From Bryobacterales bacterium (GTDB lineage: Bacteria; Acidobacteriota; Terriglobia; Bryobacterales; Bryobacteraceae): a DNA stretch of 34,297 nucleotides. Under the pieces are notes generated by a model, which worked only from the letters and a program-made list of their open reading frames with translations, had not been told where the DNA came from and searched no databases. Positions 1 to 6,725 of this stretch are shown here, one piece after another. Within the stretch, counting starts at the first letter, position 1; each line of letters starts with the position of its first letter. The position numbers and the translations under genes are program-made. The DNA is taken from the NCBI GenBank assembly GCA_003136675.1, contig PLFE01000187.1, forward strand, positions 1 to 34,297. Direction: 5' to 3'.

Positions 1-11
1 GATGAACGCGG

Positions 12-281
12 ATGGTGGGCGCTTCTTTCTCCACGCGTAAGCAAGATGCGAACATCGGGCGCGAACGTGATCAGCAAGGTGTGGCCTACTTGAAGCTTGC
101 GCTGGTGGAGGTCTATGGTGAGGGCCGGAGCGCCATGCCGGAGCGGTCGCCGTGCGAAATGGTGAAGCACCTGATGGAACAACGCGGGCTTCGGCAGGTG
201 GACCTTGTTCCCGTGCGTTCGCGAGCGCAGGTTAAGGCGCTGGCTGGATACTTCGGCGTTTCGGCTGAGTTGTTTCTGTAG
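12..281 (+). pseudogene. HigA-like antitoxin remnant lacking its DNA-binding helices
   Basis: The C-terminal part reads like the end of HigA-type antitoxins: a 'SPCEMVKHLMEQRGLRQVDLVPV' type first helix, then 'RSRAQVKALAGYFGVSAELFL', the usual terminal block. In intact relatives about 20 residues carrying the turn and recognition helix lie between these blocks; here they are joined directly and in frame. The first ~30 residues do not resemble the family, so the N-terminus is probably replaced or not translated. No toxin partner lies immediately upstream, although a 12-codon reading frame (from position 2, ending LHA-stop) may be the tail of another gene. It probably cannot bind DNA. Family assignment is from remembered family sequences; the deletion size is an estimate. 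Confidence 0.6.
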
Positions 282-307
282 GCGGTGCGAGAAATAGTGG
301 AGTCCGA

Positions 308-667
308 ATGAAGATCATTGTGCTGACGGTATTTTTGCAGGTCGCGCCGACAATTGCGGTGGGCGGCTCATCATTCAAAGGCACGGTGACGGATTCATCG
401 GATACGCCAATTTCCGCCACTATGGTTTTGATCCACTGGGACTCGGCCGGAAGCGCGGTGGGCCTCGTGCAGCGGCTTGTGGGGCAAGCTCTCTATGCGG
501 CGCAGTGCGGTGAAGAGGTTGTCTCGGTGAAGGGATTCGGCGGCCGGGGTGTTCTGGAGATCGCTGCGCCTCATGACGAGAACGCGTATCGGGCCGTCTA
601 CACGATTCGGTTTCACGACGCGGTTTATGTGTTGCACGCGTTCCAGAGGAAGGCAGAACTGAGATGA
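308..667 (+). pseudogene. Chimera: CarboxypepD-like secretion N-terminus fused to HigB-like toxin tail
   Basis: Residues 1-18 are a plausible signal peptide (MKIIVLTVFLQVAPTIAVG). Residues ~22-50 (FKGTVTDSSDTPISATMVLI onward) match the start of a carboxypeptidase-regulatory-like beta-sandwich domain common in Acidobacteriota. From about residue 60 the sequence switches to a Gp49-like/HigB toxin: an ALYAAQCGE segment, then GFGGRGVLEI and YRAVYTIRFHDAVYVLHAFQ. The toxin lacks its N-terminal strand and its basic tail after the AFQRK motif. The two halves belong to unrelated families and are joined without a frameshift, which suggests a deletion between two former genes. The stop overlaps the next ORF by 4 bp (ATGA), the normal layout for HigB-XRE pairs. 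It is probably inactive as a toxin. Confidence 0.65.
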
Positions 668-879
668 AGAAGGGCGGTACGGTTCGTGTTGAGGAGGGAA
701 GCGGCAACGTGTTTGCGGACCTGGGGTTTCCGAATCCCGAACGCGAGCAGTTGAAGGCGCAGTTAATGGTTCGAGGGCATTCGGGTAACTTTTCGGTAGA
801 GCGGCTGATGGAGTTTTTGACTGCGCTGGGGCAGGATATCGAGATTGTGGTGAGGCCAAAACGGCGGCGAGCGCGGTGA
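664..879 (+). pseudogene. XRE-family antitoxin remnant with internal HTH deletion
   Basis: The start (NVFADLGFPNPEREQLKAQL) and end (FSVERLMEFLTALGQDIEIV, then VRPKRRRAR) are the characteristic flanks of the XRE antitoxins that pair with Gp49/HigB toxins. These proteins are normally about 95-100 residues; this one has 71. The missing block is the HTH itself (the usual 'LTQAEAA..LGI.QPKVS.LLRG' part), and the flanks are joined in frame at 'MVRGHSGNFS'. It overlaps the preceding toxin remnant by ATGA, so the original operon layout survives. Without the HTH it should not repress its promoter. Toxin neutralisation is conceivable but not shown. Confidence 0.65.
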
Positions 880-883
880 GGTC

Positions 884-2191
884 TCAGTGCTGCTGGGGTG
901 ACCGGGGGCTTTTGTCCTTCTTTGGCGCGACGGGCGGACGAACCGTGTATCGGGGCATTGCGAGCATCGCGGCGGCGGCGAGGAACGTGCCGGCTGCCAG
1001 GACCAGCAACAAGCGCGTATAGGAACCAGTGAGATCGAATGCTCTGCCCAGAATCACTGGACCGATTGCCGCGGCGAGCGCGTAGAAAGTCCACGTGAAG
1101 CCATAGAGGGTGGAGAAGGAGCGCAGCCCGAAATAGCGCGTGAGCAGGTAGGGCGTGGCCGCGGCTTCTCCGCCCAGACCGAGGCCGATCAGAATTGCGG
1201 CCAAAGCACCGGTCCAAAACGTGGACGCCGACGCGAGCAGCCAGATGCCGCCGGCCGCGAGCGAGAGGAGCGCGAAGGCAACACGCGGCCCGAAAAAGCG
1301 GTCGAGCAGCCAACCCGTCAAAAGCCGCGCGCCGAAACTGGAAGCCCCCAGGGCGGAAGCCGCCAGAGCCGCGCTCTCCGCCGCAACTTTGCGGTCTGTG
1401 AGCAGGGCGGAGAGTTGGGTGATGGCTCCGTTGATGCTCACGGAACTGAGAACCAGCATGGCAATGAGAATCCAGAATGCGCGGGACTTGAGCCCTTCTA
1501 CGACGGTCGAACCCACTGTTAAACGCTGGTAAGTCACTTCGGAACTCCGCGCGACATCCGCCTCTGTTACGAAGCGGGCGGTCAACGGTATGCCGAGCAC
1601 GAGGACGAGGCCGCCCAGACACATGTAGGCGACGCGCCACCCGGCCACGCTGATGATCGATTGGGCGAGGAAAGGAAATACGATGGACCCCACGCCGACT
1701 CCGGCGAGGATGAACGAAAGCGCCACGCCCCGGCGCCGGTCAAACCAACTGGAGACCGCACGCGAGTAACCCATCTGGGTGGTCCCGTTACCCACAACGC
1801 CGAGTAGCACGAAGGTTCCGTAGAGATGCCACAGATGATGAGTAAGTAGCGCCAAAGACGCGAAGGCGAGGCCGAATACGGCCATGCAGGGAATAATGAC
1901 GCGGCGAGGGCCGTAACGATCCAGCCACCCGCCCAGAATCGGCGAGCAGACTGCTACCGTCATCGCGGCGAGTCCAAAGGACGTCGAAATGCTTTCGCGG
2001 CTCCAGCCGAATTCCGCGCTCAGCGGCTTCAGGAAGATACTGAAAGTGAAAACCAGCATCGAGCCGAAGCTGACCATCACGCCGAAGTGGGCCGCCAATA
2101 CGACACGCCAACCGATGTAGCTTAGGCGGGATTCCTGTTGACCCGTCAAGCTACTTGCGGACATACCCGTGAGCCGCGGTGCGCTTGCCAC
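884..2191 (-). CDS. MFS transporter, monocarboxylate/OFA-like
   Basis: The protein has 435 residues with about 12 hydrophobic segments in two halves. The loop between TM2 and TM3 carries the MFS signature as 'GGWLDRYGPRRVI', and its second-half counterpart reads 'TGWLLDRFFGPRV'. The 'SRAVSSWFDRRRGVALSFILAGVGVGS' type segment resembles monocarboxylate/oxalate-formate type MFS permeases, so a small organic anion is a reasonable guess for the substrate. The start shown is GTG; an in-frame ATG at 2164 (residue 10) is an alternative and neither has a strong Shine-Dalgarno. Both lie inside the 3' end of the upstream peroxidase gene (41- or 14-bp overlap), so translation is probably coupled. The protein ends in a short basic tail. 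It is the last gene of the long minus-strand run. Confidence 0.85.
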   Translation of the reverse strand: MASAPRLTGMSASSLTGQQESRLSYIGWRVVLAAHFGVMVSFGSMLVFTFSIFLKPLSAEFGWSRESISTSFGLAAMTVAVCSPILGGWLDRYGPRRVIIPCMAVFGLAFASLALLTHHLWHLYGTFVLLGVVGNGTTQMGYSRAVSSWFDRRRGVALSFILAGVGVGSIVFPFLAQSIISVAGWRVAYMCLGGLVLVLGIPLTARFVTEADVARSSEVTYQRLTVGSTVVEGLKSRAFWILIAMLVLSSVSINGAITQLSALLTDRKVAAESAALAASALGASSFGARLLTGWLLDRFFGPRVAFALLSLAAGGIWLLASASTFWTGALAAILIGLGLGGEAAATPYLLTRYFGLRSFSTLYGFTWTFYALAAAIGPVILGRAFDLTGSYTRLLLVLAAGTFLAAAAMLAMPRYTVRPPVAPKKDKSPRSPQQH

Positions 2192-2753
2192 CTATCCGAT
2201 GGGCCTCATCAGAAAGAGCGTGCACGCCCGAAGCGTCGATCCAGCGGTTGTAGAAGTTAAACAAAGAGCAGACCGTGATGGCATAGTAGATGGCATCATC
2301 GCCCCAGCCCGCCTGGTAGAGAGGCTTCATATCCTCCGCGGTAATCTCCGGCGAATGGAGGTTTACCTTGCCGACAAAACGCAAGAGAGCTTTCTCGTTC
2401 TCCGGCAGCGCCGAGGTTTCCAGATCGCGCAGTACGCCCCACACCAACTCCTCACTCCCCAGCAATTCCGTCGCAACTGCGGCGTGCGACTTGAGTCAAA
2501 ATGGACACTCATTTTGATGGGACGTGTAGGCGGCGATGAGTTCACGCAGCCCCGGACTGAGGGGCGCATCGCCATGCATAATCTCCTGGGTGAACCTGGC
2601 CAAATGCTCTGTGGCGTTGGGCCGGTAAGCAAACAGATGCCAGATCTGCGGGTATTCCTTGCCGGCGGCTTGCAACAACCTGATGTTATCGGCGTAAGGC
2701 CCGGGTTCCGGATTCGCTTCCACGTCCGGCAGAAACATGGGCTTCATGAGCAT
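2151..2753 (-). CDS. AhpD-like peroxidase-related selenoprotein (carboxymuconolactone decarboxylase fold)
   Basis: Two consecutive reading frames (2753-2499 and 2495-2151) are in the same phase and separated only by one TGA at 2496-2498. Read through as selenocysteine, they give a 200-residue protein typical of the peroxidase-related/AhpD-like family. The local motif becomes N-E-C83-P-F-U86-L-K-S-H90, matching the family pattern N-x-C-x-[FY]-C-x-x-x-H. E71 lies 15 residues before U86 and H90 four after, the same spacing as E118, C133 and H137 of mycobacterial AhpD. The likely role is thiol/selenol-dependent reduction of peroxides in the cytoplasm. Sequence after the UGA is fully conserved in style (a VWGVLRDLETSALPENEK segment), arguing against decay. 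The selenocysteine genes selA, selB, selC and selD are not in this window. The start at 2753 has in-frame ATG alternatives at residues 3 and 6. Confidence 0.82.
2451..2498 (-). promoter_or_regulatory. Candidate bacterial SECIS element just downstream of the in-frame UGA
   Basis: On the minus-strand mRNA the UGA is followed after 15 nt by a 6-bp stem GCAGUU/AAUUGC (2475-2480 with 2462-2467) closing a 7-nt loop GCGACGG. The first loop base is G and lies 21 nt after the UGA, within the 16-37 nt usual for bacterial SECIS. A lower helix CUCA/UGAG pairs the bases right after the UGA with 2451-2454. A competing hairpin GUCGC/GCGAC is also possible. Folding was done by eye. Confidence 0.6.
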
Positions 2754-2807
2754 AGGTATTGAATGAAATTATCGCTTTGAGGCGGTAAGCGCAATAGTCA
2801 ATAGCTA

Positions 2808-4511
2808 CTAATGGGAACCCGGCTGATTGGGGACGATTCCCTTGCCCTCAACCACCTTGACATAGGTGTTCAAAGGGAGCTTCGTCAGCCGGTCAATCTG
2901 CTTGCTGGGTCCCGGCCAGTGTATCTCGACGGAGTCAATTTTCTGGGCCACGCCAATCCCCAGCACCTCGCGTGGATCGTGGGAGGAAAGATAACTCCCG
3001 CCACTATTCTTCAGGCGGTGAAACGTCTTGCCTCCCGCGGTCCAAACGATCTTCGCGCCGATGCCGTCGCGGTTCGCGGTGACGCCCTCCAGTTTCAACC
3101 CCAGCCAGTTGTTCCCGGCAGCAGCGTTGTTCTTCAGCAGCAAAGGCCGGCCCCCATTGACGCACACCAGGACATCGATTGCGCCGTCGTTATCGAAATC
3201 GCCCACGGCGAGTCCCCGCGCGTTGTATAACTCATGGAAGGCCGGGCCGCCGCGGTCGCTGACGTTGTGAAGCTTGCCGTCGGCTTCCTGGTGGAACAGC
3301 AGCAGGGGTTCTTTCCAACTCACCTTGAGAGAGTATTCGGCGATCATATCGTCGGGGTGCCCGTTGGCCAGAATCAAGTCCACCGCCCCGTCGTTGTCGT
3401 AGTCGAAATACTTCAAGCCCCAACCGCTCAGCAGACGCGTGGCCTGGGCCACGCCTTCGAGGTTGGAGACGTCCTGGAAAGTTTCGTCCTTGTTGTTCTG
3501 ATAGACGTTGAACATCTCCTGGTCGACATTCGCGAGGAATAGGTCCTGCCATCCGCGATTACCGAGGTCCGCCGCATCCACTCCCATCCCCGATCTCACC
3601 TTGCCGGCCTCGCTGAACGCGATGTTGGCTTCGAGCCCCGCTTCCTGCCATTTCCACGTTCCGTTCGGGCCGGGTCCGCGGTTGATATAAAGGAATTCCT
3701 GGACCGTATCGTTGGCGACAAACAGATCCATGCGGCCATCGTTGTTGATGTCCGTTGCGACTACTCCCAGTCCCTTTCCTTTGGTCTTCCCGATGATGCT
3801 GTTCTTGCCGACTTCGGTGAAGGTTCCGTTCCCGTTGTTGTGATAGAGAAAGCTCACTGTGGGTAGAAAGGGGCGCGGAATGCAGTAGAAATATTTCCCC
3901 AGAGCATTGTTGCCGCAGGCGAGCCGGTGCTCCGGTGAGTAATCGACAAAGCTGCAGACGAATAAGTCGAGCTTGCCGTCGTTATCGTAGTCAAACCAAA
4001 CCGCGCTGGTGGTCCAACCCGGCGTTGCTACACCGGCCGATGCGGTAACATCTGAAAAGCTTCCGTTGCGGTTGTTCTTATAGAGAATGCACTTCCCATA
4101 GGAGGTGACAAACAGATCGGGCCAGCCATCGTTATCGAAGTCCCCTACGGCGACACCCATGCCGAAAGTTCCGCCGCCGACACCCGCTTCCTCGGTGACG
4201 TCGGTAAAGGTCCCGTTTCGATTGTTCTTGTACAACGCGTTGCGGATGGGTTTCGCAGGCGTGTAAAAATCGCTCGGACCGGAATTCACCAGGTAGATGT
4301 CCATCCATCCGTCGTTGTCGTAGTCCAGGAAAGCCGCGCCGGGCCCCATGGTTTCCGGCAGGTGCCGCTTCGCGGACATGGCGCTTTCATGAATAAACCG
4401 AATGCCGCTTTGCGCGGGCGGGATCTCCGCAAATAACGATTCCGCCGCAAAGCCCGGCGCGGAAGCCGCTCCCGCCGCCAGCCAGAGCAGCTCTCTTCGG
4501 GTAAAATTCAC
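2808..4511 (-). CDS. CRTAC-like FG-GAP/VCBS repeat protein with C-terminal ASPIC/UnbV domain
   Basis: The protein has 567 residues. The N-terminus (MNFTRRELLWLAAGAASAPG) has a twin-arginine-like or Sec signal, so the protein is exported. Calcium-binding type D-x-D-N-D-G-x-x-D loops occur near residues 63, 124, 174, 254, 370 and 438, with a degenerate one near 315 (ADLGNRGWQD). These mark six or seven FG-GAP blades of a beta-propeller like those of integrin alpha chains. Residues ~472-535 form an ASPIC/UnbV domain (GIGAKIVW, GGSYLSSHDPREVLGIG, VEIHWPGP). The gene starts 6 bp after the last VWFA paralogue and is clearly part of the same operon. Such proteins are abundant in Acidobacteriota and Planctomycetes without a firmly known role; binding to surface ligands or carbohydrates is inference. 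Confidence 0.92.
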   Translation of the reverse strand: MNFTRRELLWLAAGAASAPGFAAESLFAEIPPAQSGIRFIHESAMSAKRHLPETMGPGAAFLDYDNDGWMDIYLVNSGPSDFYTPAKPIRNALYKNNRNGTFTDVTEEAGVGGGTFGMGVAVGDFDNDGWPDLFVTSYGKCILYKNNRNGSFSDVTASAGVATPGWTTSAVWFDYDNDGKLDLFVCSFVDYSPEHRLACGNNALGKYFYCIPRPFLPTVSFLYHNNGNGTFTEVGKNSIIGKTKGKGLGVVATDINNDGRMDLFVANDTVQEFLYINRGPGPNGTWKWQEAGLEANIAFSEAGKVRSGMGVDAADLGNRGWQDLFLANVDQEMFNVYQNNKDETFQDVSNLEGVAQATRLLSGWGLKYFDYDNDGAVDLILANGHPDDMIAEYSLKVSWKEPLLLFHQEADGKLHNVSDRGGPAFHELYNARGLAVGDFDNDGAIDVLVCVNGGRPLLLKNNAAAGNNWLGLKLEGVTANRDGIGAKIVWTAGGKTFHRLKNSGGSYLSSHDPREVLGIGVAQKIDSVEIHWPGPSKQIDRLTKLPLNTYVKVVEGKGIVPNQPGSH

Positions 4512-4517
4512 GTTGTC

Positions 4518-6725
4518 CTAATCCAGCGAGAAGCTGACCGATTCGCGCGCCGTTTCCGAACCCTGCGTCACAAAAAACTGAACCTGATAATTACCCGGCT
4601 CCAGCTTGTCCGCGGGCGCGGTGGCTACGTATTGGATGCGTCCATTCTCGTCGGGCGCGCTTAGTTCCGGAGAACCACCGAACAGGGGCACTCCATCGCG
4701 GCTGAACTGCATGGTCAGCTTCGGCTTCATCGCGCTGCTCTTGTCCGGGTACACCACAAAATAGAACGATAGCGCCGCCGTGGAAGCCTTTTTCATCTCC
4801 GGACTAATGGTGGGAGTTACCAACTTAGTTTGCATCAGAAACGGGTCTTGCGTGGAGGTATTGTCATTCCTGTCGCGCACGTTCCGGACAATCGACACAC
4901 TGCTCATCTCCAGGCTGGGCGCCGGTGGAGGCACCAGGAACGAAGCCTTCCGCACGCTGATCTTATTGCCGCTTTTATCGGAAACGGCGGTTTCTAAAGT
5001 ATAGCGGCCGGGGGGTAAATCGAAATGCTCGTTGTAGAGGAAATGACTTTCTTTCAGAGCGGCTACCTGATTCGGGGTCGCGGAAAGAGGCGCCTCGCCG
5101 CGGAATTTTTGCAGCACCTCGCCCTTCGAGTTTCGAACCAGGGCGACATAGGCTAATCCGCCTTCGTAAGGCAGATCCGGCTTGGGCTGAGTCAAGGTCA
5201 GATTGCCGAGCGGGATATCCAAAACAACACTGCATTCCGGTTGATTGTCTTTCCCGCGGAAATGAAGCCCGGCGGATGCAAATGAGAAATCCCTCGGAAA
5301 TGGCTTGCTGCTCAGCGCCTGCATCAGCGGCAACTCAAACGGGGATACAATCACACCGCCCGCACCGGGAGACGAAGGCAGCGCAAAATATCCGGCACGG
5401 GATTGAATCCTCAGATTCGCACGCGCGCTCTTCACCTCCACCTTACGGAACGATCCGTCGTACTTATCGATCTGCGGATTGTAAGTCACCTGATAGTAGG
5501 TTTCTATATCCTCCGCCACCTTCCGTAAGTCGTTGCGGAAATCGTTGGTGTTGGCAATGAGAAATCCTCCTGTGGATTGCGCCAGGTCGGCCAGCGTGTT
5601 CTGCGTATTCGCTTTGCCGCTTTCAATCGCCATATCCTGAGCTTTCGCCATGGCCGGCGTCACGGTGCCGTTGCCCTTGCGCAAATTTGCGCGAGAGGCG
5701 CTGGATGCGTCCTTTAATTGCGAAACCGAATCGTCGTTCAAATTGGTTGTGCTGAGCCCGCGCGAATCGATGGCATAAAAGGTAACGTTGAACCGGTTCG
5801 CCGTGCTGATGAGAACCTTCCACGGCTCTTCCATTCCCTGCGGTATGCCGAAGCCGGGCGAAAAGAAGAGAATCGATTTGCGGCCGGGCAGAGTGTACTG
5901 CTGGCTCACGATATTGATCAGACCCCAGATGGCCGTGCGACCGGTCTGCGCCAGTTCCGAACTGCGCGCGGTGAGCAGCATATTCAGCATCATCTGCGCC
6001 ATGGCCGCGCCGGCGGGGTCGCCCGTGGGCCCTTTGCCGCCGGAACCACCCGTGGCATCCGACATTCCCTGCACCTGCTCCCCCAGGCTCTCGCCCGCTT
6101 GAGCCGGCCCCAGTTGGGACTTCATGTCTTCTTCAATGCGTTTCGAATCGGAAATGAATTCGGTATACGCCCCGCTGGTGGCGTGCTCCACGGCCTTCCT
6201 CAGCAAATCGCGGTCATTGGTGAAGGCTTGCAGCGCGTGCACTCCATCATCCAGCGCCAGCACCGACATAAACACGTTCTCTGGAAACTCGTTCTTCAGC
6301 AGATCGAGGCTGGCTTTGCGCGCCAGCGTCCTCGAATTTAGATCCAGGCGGTTGAAGATCAAAGTCACCAGGCGGACCTGCGCCAGAGGATTCACATGTT
6401 TCTTCCGTTCCGGCTCAGCAGCGGTCACCGCCGTGGAACCGGATTTTTCCTCGGCGGTAATCGCCGTGGAACCGCCTTCCACTAATTTGAAAGAAGTGAT
6501 CTGGCGGCGCACGCCGTTGTCGTAGACTTCCAGATCGGACGGTTGCACGTCGGTGACGCGCTGGCCTTTCTTATCGCGCACCACGACATCCAGAATCACC
6601 TCCTGCGCTCCGGCGCGGAACGTGGCATCCGACGCCGCCGGCGCGGGTGCGGTCTGTCCATAACAAAACGGAAGGCTGAATAGGAGGGTCGTACAGGCTA
6701 CTGCCTGAGCGCGGCGTAGTTTCAT
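4518..6725 (-). CDS. VWFA-related Acidobacterial domain protein, paralogue 4 (distal)
   Basis: The protein has 735 residues. A signal peptide spans residues 1-23 (cleavage near CYGQ). Next come a conserved beta-strand block (EVILDVVVRDKKGQRVTDVQ, residues ~42-61) and the entry to a von Willebrand A-like fold (VRLVTLIFNRLDLNSRTLAR, ~117-136). The metal site is degenerate: D-L-N-S replaces D-x-S-x-S. The VWA-like part ends at YYQVTYNPQIDKYDGSFRKV and the typical SRAGYFALP closure. The C-terminal ~280 residues are beta-rich, predicted Ig-like, and end in a YQVQFFVTQGSETARESVSF-type strand shared by all four paralogues. The ATG overlaps the upstream stop by one base (TAATG), so reinitiation coupling is likely. 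Secreted or periplasmic; function unknown. Unique to this copy is a duplicated GSTA[IV]TA segment near residues 84-101. Confidence 0.92.
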   Translation of the reverse strand: MKLRRAQAVACTTLLFSLPFCYGQTAPAPAASDATFRAGAQEVILDVVVRDKKGQRVTDVQPSDLEVYDNGVRRQITSFKLVEGGSTAITAEEKSGSTAVTAAEPERKKHVNPLAQVRLVTLIFNRLDLNSRTLARKASLDLLKNEFPENVFMSVLALDDGVHALQAFTNDRDLLRKAVEHATSGAYTEFISDSKRIEEDMKSQLGPAQAGESLGEQVQGMSDATGGSGGKGPTGDPAGAAMAQMMLNMLLTARSSELAQTGRTAIWGLINIVSQQYTLPGRKSILFFSPGFGIPQGMEEPWKVLISTANRFNVTFYAIDSRGLSTTNLNDDSVSQLKDASSASRANLRKGNGTVTPAMAKAQDMAIESGKANTQNTLADLAQSTGGFLIANTNDFRNDLRKVAEDIETYYQVTYNPQIDKYDGSFRKVEVKSARANLRIQSRAGYFALPSSPGAGGVIVSPFELPLMQALSSKPFPRDFSFASAGLHFRGKDNQPECSVVLDIPLGNLTLTQPKPDLPYEGGLAYVALVRNSKGEVLQKFRGEAPLSATPNQVAALKESHFLYNEHFDLPPGRYTLETAVSDKSGNKISVRKASFLVPPPAPSLEMSSVSIVRNVRDRNDNTSTQDPFLMQTKLVTPTISPEMKKASTAALSFYFVVYPDKSSAMKPKLTMQFSRDGVPLFGGSPELSAPDENGRIQYVATAPADKLEPGNYQVQFFVTQGSETARESVSFSLD
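6429..6473. repeat. Two-copy 33-bp-period direct repeat inside VWFA paralogue 4
   Basis: The 12-mer cgccgtggaacc occurs at 6429-6440 and again at 6462-6473, with further similarity around it. On the coding strand this yields two copies of GSTA[IV]TA in the linker between the N-terminal strand block and the VWA-like domain. The other three paralogues have no such duplication. Confidence 0.7.

Noticed and set aside
420..1640. 406-codon open frame on the minus strand overlapping the MFS gene and the toxin-antitoxin remnants
   Set aside because: It is Arg/Pro/Ala-rich with no domain, crosses two unrelated loci and shadows the MFS transporter in another frame.
2475..2498. Reading the split peroxidase gene as a simple nonsense pseudogene
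   Set aside because: The stop is UGA exactly at the catalytic Cys position, a SECIS-like hairpin follows, and no other damage is visible in the 200 codons.
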